From: JAAYLC01 sp035654795
GTDB taxonomy: Bacteria > Bacteroidota > Bacteroidia > Flavobacteriales > Flavobacteriaceae
Direction of reading: 5' to 3'
Length of the DNA: 64,000 nt
Assembly: GCA_035654795.1 (NCBI GenBank)
Contig: DASRWC010000011.1
Location: 1-64,000 of the forward strand
Position numbers and translations under genes: made by a program. Position 1 is the first letter of the stretch; each line of letters opens with the position of its first letter. Below the pieces are notes generated by a model. The model did not search any database, was not told the DNA's origin, and saw nothing but the letters and a program-made list of their open reading frames with translations. Below, piece after piece: positions 7,565 through 15,471 of this stretch.

Positions 7565-9475
7565 ATGAGTAAAATAATCGGAATCGACTTAGGAACAACC
7601 AACTCGGTAGTTTCCGTAATGGAAGGTAGCGAACCGGTAGTTATTCCTAACGCCGAGGGAAAAAGAACAACTCCTTCTGTGATTGCCTTTGTGGAAGGTG
7701 GAGAAATTAAAGTGGGTGACCCTGCAAAACGTCAGGCAGTTACGAACCCAACGAAAACCATCAGTTCCATCAAGAGATTTATGGGTAATAAATACTCAGA
7801 AGTTAAAGATGAAACTCAACATTCAGCATATAAAGTAGTTCAAGGAGACAATGACACCGCACGTGTGGATATTGACGGTCGTCTTTATACTCCTCAAGAA
7901 CTGAGCGCTATGATTCTTCAGAAAATGAAGAAAACAGCCGAAGATTATCTGGGTCAGGAAGTAACCCGTGCGGTAATTACCGTTCCGGCTTATTTTAACG
8001 ACAGCCAACGCCACGCTACAAAAGAAGCAGGCGAAATTGCAGGTCTGAAAGTAGAGCGAATCATCAATGAGCCTACTGCTGCTGCACTTGCTTATGGACT
8101 GGATAAAAAATCTCAGGATCAGAAAATCGTTGTATTCGACTTTGGTGGAGGTACTTTTGACGTGAGTATTCTTGAGCTTGGAGACGGTGTTTTTGAAGTT
8201 CTTGCTACAGACGGAGATACGCACCTTGGAGGGGATGACGTTGACCAGAAGATAATCAATTGGCTTGCAGACGAATTTAAAGCAGAAGAAGACTTCGATC
8301 TTCGTAAAGATCCAATGGCACTTCAGCGTTTAAAAGAAGCTGCTGAAAAAGCTAAAATTGAGCTTTCGTCTTCTTCTCAAACAGAAATTAATTTACCTTA
8401 TATCACGGCAACGGCTACAGGTCCAAAACACTTAGTGAAAACTTTGACCAAGGCTAAATTTGAGCAACTAATCGATGATCTTGTGAAGAGAACTATGGTT
8501 CCTTGTGAGAAAGCGATGAAAGCCGCAGGTTTGAGCTCAAGTGATATTGATGAAGTAATCCTTGTAGGAGGTTCTACTCGTATTCCTGCAGTTCAGGAGG
8601 CAGTAGAAAAGTTCTTTAACAAGAAACCTCACAAAGGTGTGAATCCTGATGAAGTTGTAGCCATCGGTGCTGCTATTCAAGGTGGAGTTTTAACCGGAGA
8701 TGTGAAAGATGTTCTTCTTTTGGACGTTACGCCACTTTCTCTTGGTATTGAAACTATGGGAGGTGTGATGACTAAATTAATTGAGGCCAACACAACTATT
8801 CCGACCAAGAAAAGTCAGGTTTTCTCAACAGCTGCAGACAATCAGCCAAGTGTAGAGATTCACGTGCTGCAAGGAGAGCGACCTATGGCAAATGACAACA
8901 AAACTATCGGTCGTTTCCACTTAGACGGAATTCCGCCTGCACCAAGAGGGGTACCTCAAATTGAAGTGACCTTTGATATTGACGCAAACGGTATTATTAA
9001 AGTTAGCGCAACAGATAAAGCCACAGGAAAATCACAAGATATCAGAATTGAAGCTTCTTCCGGATTGACTGAGGAAGAGATTAAAAGAATGAAAGCTGAT
9101 GCAGAAGCTAATGCAGAAACCGACAGATTGGCCAAAGAAAGAGCTGATAAGTTGAATGAGGCAGATGCGATGATTTTCCAAACTGAAAAACAGTTGAAGG
9201 AGTTTGGCGATAAACTTTCAGCCGATAAAAAACAACCGATTGAAAGTGCATTGGAAGAACTGCGTAAAGCGCACGCTTCACAAGACACCGCACAAATTCA
9301 AACTGCTTTGGATAAAATCAACGAAGCTTGGAAAACCGCTTCCGAAGAAATGTACAAAGCACAGGCCGATGCTCAGCAAGGACAAGGAGCACCAACAGGT
9401 GATGCCGGCGCCGGGCAAGGTGGAGGATCCAATGACAATGATGTTGAAGACGTAGATTTTGAAGAAGTGAAATAA
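7565..9475 (+). CDS. dnaK: Molecular chaperone DnaK (Hsp70)
   Basis: 636 residues. ATP-driven chaperone that binds unfolded peptides and cycles with DnaJ and GrpE in the cytoplasm. N-terminal ATPase: I-G-I-D-L-G-T-T-N-S near the start, the phosphate-2 loop V-F-D-F-G-G-G-T-F-D, and adenosine motif V-G-G-S-T-R-I-P. The linker D-V-L-L-L-D-V-T-P-L-S-L leads into the substrate-binding domain. After the helical lid is a Gly/Gln-rich tail and the conserved acidic end E-D-V-D-F-E-E-V-K. Neither dnaJ nor grpE adjoins it; dnaK stands alone with a strong terminator. Confidence 0.98.
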   Translation: MSKIIGIDLGTTNSVVSVMEGSEPVVIPNAEGKRTTPSVIAFVEGGEIKVGDPAKRQAVTNPTKTISSIKRFMGNKYSEVKDETQHSAYKVVQGDNDTARVDIDGRLYTPQELSAMILQKMKKTAEDYLGQEVTRAVITVPAYFNDSQRHATKEAGEIAGLKVERIINEPTAAALAYGLDKKSQDQKIVVFDFGGGTFDVSILELGDGVFEVLATDGDTHLGGDDVDQKIINWLADEFKAEEDFDLRKDPMALQRLKEAAEKAKIELSSSSQTEINLPYITATATGPKHLVKTLTKAKFEQLIDDLVKRTMVPCEKAMKAAGLSSSDIDEVILVGGSTRIPAVQEAVEKFFNKKPHKGVNPDEVVAIGAAIQGGVLTGDVKDVLLLDVTPLSLGIETMGGVMTKLIEANTTIPTKKSQVFSTAADNQPSVEIHVLQGERPMANDNKTIGRFHLDGIPPAPRGVPQIEVTFDIDANGIIKVSATDKATGKSQDIRIEASSGLTEEEIKRMKADAEANAETDRLAKERADKLNEADAMIFQTEKQLKEFGDKLSADKKQPIESALEELRKAHASQDTAQIQTALDKINEAWKTASEEMYKAQADAQQGQGAPTGDAGAGQGGGSNDNDVEDVDFEEVK

Positions 9476-9517
9476 TCACGAAATTTATAATTCTGTCTTT
9501 AGACGAATAAGTTTTAG

Positions 9518-9554
9518 AAAAACCGCAATTCTCAATCGAGAATCTGCGGTTTTT
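9518..9554 (+). terminator. dnaK terminator
   Basis: AAAAACCGCA pairs with TGCGGTTTTT, with an inner ATTCTC/GAGAAT stem, an AATC loop and one bulged C. The T-tract is on the plus strand; the A-tract could make it bidirectional. It lies 43 bp past the dnaK stop. Confidence 0.9.
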
Positions 9555-9632
9555 CTCTTCCTCAGTATTATATGTGGTACGTTCATTCTGAAAAAAAGCG
9601 AAATCGCTACAATAGCAGAGTTTCATTTTTAC

Positions 9633-9675
9633 TGATTTTTATCATTTCGATTAAGCCCTTTGACAGATACATTTG
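9633..9675 (+). promoter_or_regulatory. Crp/Fnr-type site with -7 element, promoter of USP gene 9696
   Basis: TGAT-TTTT-ATCA at 9633-9644 matches the core of the FNR consensus (TTGAT-N4-ATCAA). A TACATTTG at 9668-9675 fits the Bacteroidota -7 consensus TAnnTTTG. The offset between first bases is 35 bp, so the palindrome centre is about 41-42 bp before the expected transcription start near 9680. The same offset recurs at three other promoters here. Confidence 0.75.
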
Positions 9676-9695
9676 CGCCGAAGAGATAATCAGTT

Positions 9696-10493
9696 ATGAC
9701 CAACGTTTTAATCCCAACAGATTTTTCTGAGTATTCGCTCAATGCGATTCGGTATGCCATGGAATATCTTAGGGAGGAATCTGTAAACTTCTTTATTCTT
9801 CATGTCATTCCTGATGATCAGTTGAACGGTTTTTCCGGCAATACACCCTTTGAAGATCAGGTTCTGAGAAAACTCATCGCAGAAGGAATCGTTTTTAATA
9901 AAGATCATCGTTTTTTCCCTGTAAAGGAGACAGCTTCATTAGTCGAGTCGGTTAGAAAGCAGGTTGATGATAAAAAAATAGATTTAATAGTGATGGGTAC
10001 CAAGGGAATCACAAGATCTCCTGAAGGCTCCGTGAGCAGTCATACCTATGAGGTTATTACCAAAGTGAAATGTCCCATCCTTGTTGTTCCGGAACACGCT
10101 GTTTTTAATGAGCAGTCGAATATTTCGTTTGTGACAGATTACAATTGTATTTATCGAAATGAAGTTTTGGACACATTGTCAAAAACCTTAAAGTTACACA
10201 ATAGCTCTTTGAGGGTTTTAAAGCCACGAGTCAAGAATAGACCTTTGACGGCGGGGCAAATCGATAATAAGGGATTCATTCATTATTTCTTCAGAGACAG
10301 AGATCATAGTTTTCATTTTTTAGAAAAAGAGAATCTCGAAGAAGGTATTCAAGATTTCGTGGATACCTACAAAATAAAGATGGTGGCTATTCCGGCAAGA
10401 AATTTAAATTTTATTCAGAAATTGATGCTAAGATTTTCTTCCGAGAAAATTAATTATCATACTGTTGTTCCTTTCCTTGTAATTCACGAGTAG
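9696..10493 (+). CDS. Universal stress protein, two tandem UspA domains
   Basis: 265 residues, about twice a single UspA domain. Domain 1 begins L-I-P-T-D-F-S-E-Y-S and ends V-K-C-P-I-L-V-V-P; domain 2 (from about residue 145) is degenerate. The nucleotide loop M-G-T-K-G-I-T-R-S-P-E-G lacks the full G-x2-G-x9-G-S/T spacing of ATP-binding USPs, so nucleotide binding is uncertain. USPs are cytoplasmic stress and energy-state proteins. The gene has its own Fnr-type promoter. Its last 44 bases overlap the 3' end of an opposite-strand gene. Confidence 0.88.
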   Translation: MTNVLIPTDFSEYSLNAIRYAMEYLREESVNFFILHVIPDDQLNGFSGNTPFEDQVLRKLIAEGIVFNKDHRFFPVKETASLVESVRKQVDDKKIDLIVMGTKGITRSPEGSVSSHTYEVITKVKCPILVVPEHAVFNEQSNISFVTDYNCIYRNEVLDTLSKTLKLHNSSLRVLKPRVKNRPLTAGQIDNKGFIHYFFRDRDHSFHFLEKENLEEGIQDFVDTYKIKMVAIPARNLNFIQKLMLRFSSEKINYHTVVPFLVIHE

Positions 10494-10719
10494 CGCCAAA
10501 TTCTTTCTCAATAGGATGATCTTCGTAGAAGTTTTCGAAGGTTTTTTCAGTTTTGTAGTCATCTTTAAGGACTTGGAACACCGTGAACAGGAAAAGAACC
10601 TCTCCGGCCATTGTCATATAAAAAACGACATTGAAAGGAAAATCCATAGAGGCGAAGAGGGCCACGATCAATAGGAGTATTGAAGTGATAATCACATAAG
10701 CAATGGGTGAGACTTTCAT
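10450..10719 (-). CDS. Small two-helix membrane protein between USP genes
   Basis: 89 residues from ATG 10719 (a TTG at 10734 would add five residues). It has two membrane segments (about residues 6-24 and 31-50) and a charged cytoplasmic tail containing E-N-F-Y-E-D-H-P-I-E-K-E-F-G. The tail is coded partly by sequence that also encodes, on the other strand, the last residues of the USP at 9696. A conserved-looking start (M-K-V-S-P-I-A-Y-V) and its position inside a USP cluster suggest a genuine gene. No family identified; a stress-linked role is guesswork from context. Confidence 0.6.
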   Translation of the reverse strand: MKVSPIAYVIITSILLLIVALFASMDFPFNVVFYMTMAGEVLFLFTVFQVLKDDYKTEKTFENFYEDHPIEKEFGATRELQGKEQQYDN

Positions 10720-10788
10720 AATCTTTTTTTTCAAATTACAAAAGATCCTTTTTCATCCTTCCCAAGAATTCCCTAAAGAATATTTTCC

Positions 10789-10831
10789 TGATGGTTGTCA
10801 GTATTACAGTAATGTGAATTTCCTATCTTTA
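10789..10831 (+). promoter_or_regulatory. Crp/Fnr-type site with -7 element, promoter of USP operon 10861
   Basis: TGAT-GGTT-GTCA at 10789-10800 has one FNR-like and one GTCA half-site. TATCTTTA at 10824-10831 matches TAnnTTTG except the last base. The offset is again exactly 35 bp. The expected start near 10836 leaves a 25-nt leader before ATG 10861. Confidence 0.65.
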
Positions 10832-10860
10832 TCCATTATTGGCAGTAAAAGACAGGTTAA

Positions 10861-11706
10861 ATGCAAAAAATTTTAATTCCAACAGATTTATCACAAAATG
10901 CTCTCCGTGCCATTCATTATGCGACGGAATTGTTTAAACATGGCCCCACTCGCATTTTTCTGCTGCATGCTTATGCCGATGAGGTTTATGACCTGAAAAA
11001 TCAAAGACAGGACCGTGAGTTTGATGAATTAAAGCGAGAAGTTTTTATTCGTACAGATTCTGCTCTTGAGATGTTAAAAAAGGAGATTTTTGTTCTGTCT
11101 CCCAATCCGAAACACAGCGTGCAGTGTCAGCCTGAATTTGGTATGTTGGTGGATGCAGTGAATGATTGGGTGGAAAAGGAGAATATTGATGTTGTGGTCA
11201 TGGGCACTAAGGGGCAAACGGCAGACAAGAAAATGACTTTTGGGAGTAACACCCTTCAGGTAATCAAATATGTCAAATGCCCGGTGCTTGCGGTACCTGA
11301 GGCGAGCAAACTTGAAAACCCGAAAAACATTGTTTTTGCCACTGATTTTCTTCTTCCTTATAAAAGAAGAGAATTGAAACTACTCTCGAATCTTGCCAAG
11401 CGCTTTGCTGCAAGAATTCATTTTCTTCATATCTCAAATTTCTCTCAGCTATCGTTACGGCAGCAGGATAATAAAGCTTTTTTAGAAGCTATGTTGAGTG
11501 AGAATCATCTTGCTTTTCATCAAACAGAAGAAAAGGATATCACTAAGGCCGTCAATAAATTTATTGAAGAGAAAGAAATGGATATGTTAGTAATGGTCAA
11601 TACGCGCCATTCTTATTTAGAAAATATCTTATATCAATCTACAATCGAAAAGATTGGATTAAATATTGAAATTCCATTTTTAGTTTTACAAAACTTGCCG
11701 CGTTAA
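10861..11706 (+). CDS. Universal stress protein, two tandem UspA domains
   Basis: 281 residues. Domain 1 starts I-L-I-P-T-D-L-S-Q-N-A and carries the ATP-loop pattern M-G-T-K-G-Q-T-A-D-K-K-M-T-F-G-S-N-T, which fits G-x2-G-x9-G-S, so nucleotide binding is plausible in this half. Domain 2 starts near residue 150 (I-V-F-A-T-D-F) and lacks the loop, having V-N-T-R-H-S instead. First of three USP genes with 4- and 10-bp gaps, read as one operon under an Fnr-type promoter. Confidence 0.9.
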   Translation: MQKILIPTDLSQNALRAIHYATELFKHGPTRIFLLHAYADEVYDLKNQRQDREFDELKREVFIRTDSALEMLKKEIFVLSPNPKHSVQCQPEFGMLVDAVNDWVEKENIDVVVMGTKGQTADKKMTFGSNTLQVIKYVKCPVLAVPEASKLENPKNIVFATDFLLPYKRRELKLLSNLAKRFAARIHFLHISNFSQLSLRQQDNKAFLEAMLSENHLAFHQTEEKDITKAVNKFIEEKEMDMLVMVNTRHSYLENILYQSTIEKIGLNIEIPFLVLQNLPR

Positions 11707-11710
11707 TTAT

Positions 11711-12562
11711 ATGAAAAGAATTTTAGTACCTACAGATTTTTCAGGCAATGCTTATTCTGCCTTACTCTATGCTTGTAAACTTTATTCGAAAGAAAATGTT
11801 CATTTTGCCATTCTCCATTCTTTTGAAGCAGAGCTTAGTCAATTGACCAGTAGGGTAGATGTAGGACGATCTGATGAAATGTTAAAAACACTCACAGACA
11901 ATGCTGAGCAAGACGGCCAGCGCTTACTGGATCAATTAAATGTTGATAAAGGACCAAGTAATCATACGTATGAAGTGATTGCAACACCGCAACCTCTACT
12001 GAAGATTATCAATGAAATGATATCCGAAGATGTTGTAGACTTAGTGGTTGTCGGTAGTAAGGGAAGAACCGGAGCTGAGGGTGTCTTGATAGGAAGTACT
12101 GCTATAAATGTTACTGAGGGCATTGAAGGCTGTCCTTTATTGATTGTACCAAATGATGTTCATTTCGTAATTCCCCGAAAAATCGCCTTTGCTTCAGATT
12201 TTAATGATTTTTATCCCATTTCTACCATTAAGGCTATTACTAGGCTGGTGAGACATTTTGGTTCCGAAATTTATTTAGCTCACGTCGGTTCCGAAAATGA
12301 ATTGGAAGCTCATCAGCGTGAGAATATGGAGAAGTATGAAAACGATTTGTCTGAATATGAGCACTACTTCAGGTTCCTTGAGAGGAAAGGAAATATCTCC
12401 GGGACATTGCATGACTTTGCCGACGATGAAAGTATTGATCTCTTCTCTCTGGTATATCACAAGCATGCATTTTTGAAAAAAATATTCAGAGAACCTGTTG
12501 TAAATAGGGTAGGAAGACATACAAACATCCCGACACTTGTAATACCATTTCCAAATAAATAA
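11711..12562 (+). CDS. Universal stress protein, two tandem UspA domains
   Basis: 283 residues, second gene of the USP operon, 4 bp after the previous stop. Domain 1 begins I-L-V-P-T-D-F-S-G-N-A; its loop V-G-S-K-G-R-T-G-A-E-G-V-L-I-G-S-T-A has the full G-x2-G-x9-G-S arrangement of ATP-binding USPs. Domain 2 (from about 154, I-A-F-A-S-D-F) is degenerate and ends V-V-N-R-V-G-R-H-T-N-I-P-T-L-V-I-P. It is about as close to the other members in architecture as duplicated genes would be; sequence identity needs an alignment. Confidence 0.9.
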   Translation: MKRILVPTDFSGNAYSALLYACKLYSKENVHFAILHSFEAELSQLTSRVDVGRSDEMLKTLTDNAEQDGQRLLDQLNVDKGPSNHTYEVIATPQPLLKIINEMISEDVVDLVVVGSKGRTGAEGVLIGSTAINVTEGIEGCPLLIVPNDVHFVIPRKIAFASDFNDFYPISTIKAITRLVRHFGSEIYLAHVGSENELEAHQRENMEKYENDLSEYEHYFRFLERKGNISGTLHDFADDESIDLFSLVYHKHAFLKKIFREPVVNRVGRHTNIPTLVIPFPNK

Positions 12563-12572
12563 ATCCACTTCA

Positions 12573-13424
12573 ATGTCCTATAAAGTTCTAATTCCCACCG
12601 ATTTTTCAAAGAATGCATTTAATGCCATTCAATATGCTTTTTCGCTATTTAAAGAAAGATCGTGTGAGATCCTGCTGGTGCATTCTTATTACCTATCCGG
12701 ACTTGACAAAGGAAATCTTTTGGTTCCGGAGCCTTCTGATGAAGAACGAAAACGAGTGGAGCAAACAGCTGCCAGACAGATGGATGAGCTGCGAGGAACC
12801 TTGGAAGAGACGCATTCAAACCATAAACATACACTAAGATTTTTGACTGTTTTCGGACCCTTCTATAAAGTGATGGAAGAGACTGTTGAAAAAGAGAACA
12901 TCGATCTGGTTATAATGGGTACTAAGGGAAGAAGTAATAAAAATTCGGTTATTTTAGGAAGTAATGCCGTGAATGTTATGGAGAAAGTGCGATTTTGTCC
13001 GGTTATGGCTATTCCATCCGATGCAGAATTTAAAAAACCCAATGAAATCGTTTTCCCTACCAGTTTCCGAAGCCAATATCGAGAGCATGAGCTTGAAGTT
13101 CTTGTGGATTTAGCCTCTTTATTAAATGCACCCATTCGAATACTGCACATCACCAATGATGACACCCTTACTGAACGACAAGAAGAAAATAAGCAATATC
13201 TTGAGTCTATCCTCCTACCTGCCACTTTTACACATCACCGATTATACAACATGAGAGTGAATGATGGAGTACGCACTTTTATTCAGAGTCGAGAGAGTGA
13301 AATGATAGCTTTTGTGAATAAGAGACACAACTTTTTTGGAAGTATCTTCTCCAATCCTATGGTAAAAGAATTAGGAACGCATACAGAAGTTCCTATACTT
13401 GCCATGCATGACAAACGCGATTAA
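12573..13424 (+). CDS. Universal stress protein, two tandem UspA domains
   Basis: 283 residues, last gene of the USP operon. Domain 1: V-L-I-P-T-D-F-S-K-N-A at the start and M-G-T-K-G-R-S-N-K-N-S-V-I-L-G-S-N-A as a complete nucleotide loop. Domain 2 begins I-V-F-P-T-S-F-R and has V-N-K-R-H-N-F-F-G in place of the loop, resembling the equivalent segment of the first operon gene. The operon ends at a strong bidirectional hairpin 13 bp downstream. Confidence 0.9.
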   Translation: MSYKVLIPTDFSKNAFNAIQYAFSLFKERSCEILLVHSYYLSGLDKGNLLVPEPSDEERKRVEQTAARQMDELRGTLEETHSNHKHTLRFLTVFGPFYKVMEETVEKENIDLVIMGTKGRSNKNSVILGSNAVNVMEKVRFCPVMAIPSDAEFKKPNEIVFPTSFRSQYREHELEVLVDLASLLNAPIRILHITNDDTLTERQEENKQYLESILLPATFTHHRLYNMRVNDGVRTFIQSRESEMIAFVNKRHNFFGSIFSNPMVKELGTHTEVPILAMHDKRD

Positions 13425-13436
13425 ACGCTAAACAAA

Positions 13437-13470
13437 AAAAACCGCTCATCCCGAGGATAGAGCGGTTTTT
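13437..13470. terminator. Bidirectional terminator between USP operon and lipoprotein gene
   Basis: AAAAACCGCTC pairs with GAGCGGTTTTT, with an inner ATCC/GGAT stem. A-tract on one side and T-tract on the other let it serve the USP operon (plus strand) and the convergent gene ending at 13486 (minus strand). Confidence 0.88.
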
Positions 13471-13485
13471 CAGGTCATCTATATT

Positions 13486-13995
13486 TTACTTAAAATAGTC
13501 GTAAAAGCGAGTCAGTCGTTCTTCAATATCATTTACTAGAATTTGTCCTTCATTAGCAGACTCTACTTTGGAGAGGCTTTCAATTTTTTCTATTAATGGA
13601 TGAAGCCAAATGTGCAGGTTGTCATGTGATGCACCTTCCATAGTACATTCTTTGACAATGTAATTTTTATCTTCATTAAGTTTTTCTGCAAGTGCCTTAT
13701 AGCTTTCAGTACCGGAAAGTTCAGTGGTATGGATGTTTTTTCGCATCCTCTCTACACCGGTGATGGTTTCGGGATTGGCCATCCAAAGTTTTCCTTCGTC
13801 TAATTTTATTTCGTTTAACCAAGAATTTTCTAAATCACCGGTTTTGTTGTGATGGCTTTCGGCATCAGACAGATGATCGCGATCTTCCTCAAGCATTTCC
13901 TGAGTGGCAGAATCCGGAGAGGAATCGGTATTGTTTTTACAGCCAAAAAATGTAAGAAAACCTGAAACAGTAAGTAAGAGTAGCGTTTTTTTCAT
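13486..13995 (-). CDS. Putative lipoprotein, unknown function
   Basis: 169 residues from ATG 13995; an upstream ATG at 14130 is in frame but precedes no signal peptide. The chosen start gives M-K-K-T, a hydrophobic stretch and a lipobox F-F-G-C, Cys 19. The mature part is acidic and rich in His, Asp and Glu near the start (D-H-L-S-D-A-E-S-H-H), then helical. An H-D-N-L-H-I-W-L-H-P motif with three histidines lies near residue 130. It is transcribed away from the nos operon; two Fnr-like palindromes lie in the shared upstream region, so co-regulation is possible. Confidence 0.7.
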   Translation of the reverse strand: MKKTLLLLTVSGFLTFFGCKNNTDSSPDSATQEMLEEDRDHLSDAESHHNKTGDLENSWLNEIKLDEGKLWMANPETITGVERMRKNIHTTELSGTESYKALAEKLNEDKNYIVKECTMEGASHDNLHIWLHPLIEKIESLSKVESANEGQILVNDIEERLTRFYDYFK

Positions 13996-14078
13996 ATGGA
14001 AAAAGAATTTGAAATTGAGTGGATAAAAGTAAGCAATTTTTCTAAGGTTTAGATTATGATTTCTATCGGCTGTTTTAA

Positions 14079-14090
14079 TGATAATTATCA
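14079..14090. promoter_or_regulatory. Third Fnr-type palindrome between lipoprotein gene and nos operon
   Basis: TGAT-AATT-ATCA, a perfect palindrome. It lies 84 bp upstream of the minus-strand lipoprotein gene start and about 150 bp from the main nos promoter. No TAnnTTTG element is found at the 35-bp offset on either strand. A TACTTTTA on the minus strand (14024-14031) would place it near -65. Confidence 0.45.
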
Positions 14091-14117
14091 GTTTTAGTGG
14101 TGACATTTTACGACTTA

Positions 14118-14160
14118 TGACAATAATCATTATTTTTTATTCTGGATCTCTCTTTCTTTG
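14118..14160 (+). promoter_or_regulatory. Weaker upstream Fnr-type promoter of the nos operon
   Basis: TGAC-AATA-ATCA at 14118-14129 followed, at the same 35-bp offset, by TTTCTTTG at 14153-14160 (one mismatch to TAnnTTTG). It would give a leader of about 140 nt before the cytochrome gene. Confidence 0.4.
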
Positions 14161-14231
14161 TCTTAAAAATTTAGTAGGTCGCTAGTATATACCAAAATGA
14201 ATTTTCAATAAAGGACTAATAGATCTTAAAT

Positions 14232-14275
14232 ATGATTAAAATCATTTCACAGCCACAAAGAGCAATCTATTTTTG
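14232..14275 (+). promoter_or_regulatory. Main Fnr-type promoter of the nos operon
   Basis: ATGAT-TAAA-ATCAT at 14232-14245 is a perfect palindrome matching the FNR core. TATTTTTG at 14268-14275 matches TAnnTTTG exactly. The 35-bp offset (TGAT first base 14233 to 14268) sets the palindrome centre near -41/-42. The predicted start near 14280 leaves a leader of about 22 nt before ATG 14303. Confidence 0.8.
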
Positions 14276-14302
14276 CTCAGAATTTTAAAACCAAATACTA
14301 CC

Positions 14303-14806
14303 ATGAAACATGTAATGAAAACTTTAGCTGCAGTGGCGATTTTGACCCTTGTAAGCTGCGGCGGAAAAGAAGAAAAGAAAGAGGAAAAAGTAACTCTTCG
14401 TTCTACAACAACTGAAACTGTAACTGAGGCGGCTCCGGCTACCTCTGATGTTAAACCTTCAGAGCGTGTTGATATGTCAACCAAAGGCGTGGGGCCTGTA
14501 AAAAGTGTAACCATAGGTGAGACTATCGATCAAGCTATGGCTGCAAAAGGGGAAGAATTGTATAAAACAAATTGCCTTGCCTGTCATAAGACTGACAAAA
14601 AATTTATTGGTCCGGCACCAAAAGGAATTCTTGATAGACGTACTCCGGAGTGGGTTATGAATATGATTCTTGATCCGGAAGGAATGGTTAAAAACGATCC
14701 GTTAGCAAAAGAATTGCTTGTTGAATTTAACGGTTCTCCAATGGCTAATCAAGGCCTAACTCAGGACGAGGCTCGTCAGATTGTCGAGTATTTCAGAACG
14801 CTCTAA
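14303..14806 (+). CDS. Cytochrome c lipoprotein, first gene of the nos operon
   Basis: 167 residues. ATG 14303 gives a lipoprotein signal ending L-V-S-C, Cys 19; the frame extends ten residues further upstream without sense. After a Lys/Glu- and Thr-rich linker comes a single-heme class I cytochrome c domain: C-L-A-C-H at 91-95 with a likely axial Met 147 (N-G-S-P-M-A-N-Q) and a C-terminal helix Q-I-V-E-Y-F-R-T-L. Placed before nosZ, it is a likely periplasmic electron donor from the quinol pool to NosZ. Donor role is inferred from position. Confidence 0.88.
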   Translation: MKHVMKTLAAVAILTLVSCGGKEEKKEEKVTLRSTTTETVTEAAPATSDVKPSERVDMSTKGVGPVKSVTIGETIDQAMAAKGEELYKTNCLACHKTDKKFIGPAPKGILDRRTPEWVMNMILDPEGMVKNDPLAKELLVEFNGSPMANQGLTQDEARQIVEYFRTL

Positions 14807-14880
14807 TAGTAGGAACATTTAACTCAATATAAACCTACTCCCAGGGAAAGTTTCCGGCGGGGTTCAAACAACAACCAACT

Positions 14881-15447
14881 ATGAAGTCAATTAATGTGCT
14901 TTTGGTTTCTGCAGCCATAACGGTCATGGCTTGCAAGAACGACTCACACGAGCAACCCGAAACAAGTGGAACAAAAACAACGACCGAGAATGCAACTGTC
15001 AAAAAAGGACAAGCGTTCATTGACAATGATCAGTCTCAGGCCAGTGTGCTTCAGATTGCGCTGAATTCTAAAGATCACACCACCTTGGTAGCCGCAGTGC
15101 AGGCTGCCGATTTGGAAAATTCTTTATCCAATGCAGGTCCATTAACGGTTTTTGCTCCTACCAACGCTGCTTTTGATGCATTGCCTGCAGGAACTGTGGA
15201 GGATCTTTTAAAACCTGAGAACAAGGAAAAATTAGCTTTCATTTTAAAGCATCACGTGACTCCCGGGAATTACGCCAAAGACTTTATGAAAAAGTTCAAA
15301 AAAGTGGGTCAAGCGAGCGGAGAAAACGCACCGGTACTTGTTGAAGGAGATGATGTATTGGTAGGAGGCGCGAGAATCGTAGCGAGTATCCCTGCCGGAA
15401 ACGGAATCGTTCACGTTGTGGACAAAGTAATATTACCTGAAAACTAA
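14881..15447 (+). CDS. Fasciclin-domain lipoprotein in the nos operon
   Basis: 188 residues. Signal with lipobox V-M-A-C, Cys 18; a Thr/Ser-rich linker; then one FAS1 domain with the typical blocks G-P-L-T-V-F-A-P-T-N-A-A-F-D-A-L-P, L-A-F-I-L-K-H-H-V near the middle, and N-G-I-V-H-V-V-D-K-V-I-L-P at the end. FAS1 domains mediate protein-protein or protein-surface contact. Lying between the cytochrome and nosZ (74- and 24-bp gaps), it may hold or dock NosZ or the cytochrome at the membrane; this is inference. A second FAS1 gene lies at 27704. Confidence 0.88.
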   Translation: MKSINVLLVSAAITVMACKNDSHEQPETSGTKTTTENATVKKGQAFIDNDQSQASVLQIALNSKDHTTLVAAVQAADLENSLSNAGPLTVFAPTNAAFDALPAGTVEDLLKPENKEKLAFILKHHVTPGNYAKDFMKKFKKVGQASGENAPVLVEGDDVLVGGARIVASIPAGNGIVHVVDKVILPEN

Positions 15448-15471
15448 CATATAATTAAAAACGATTGAACA

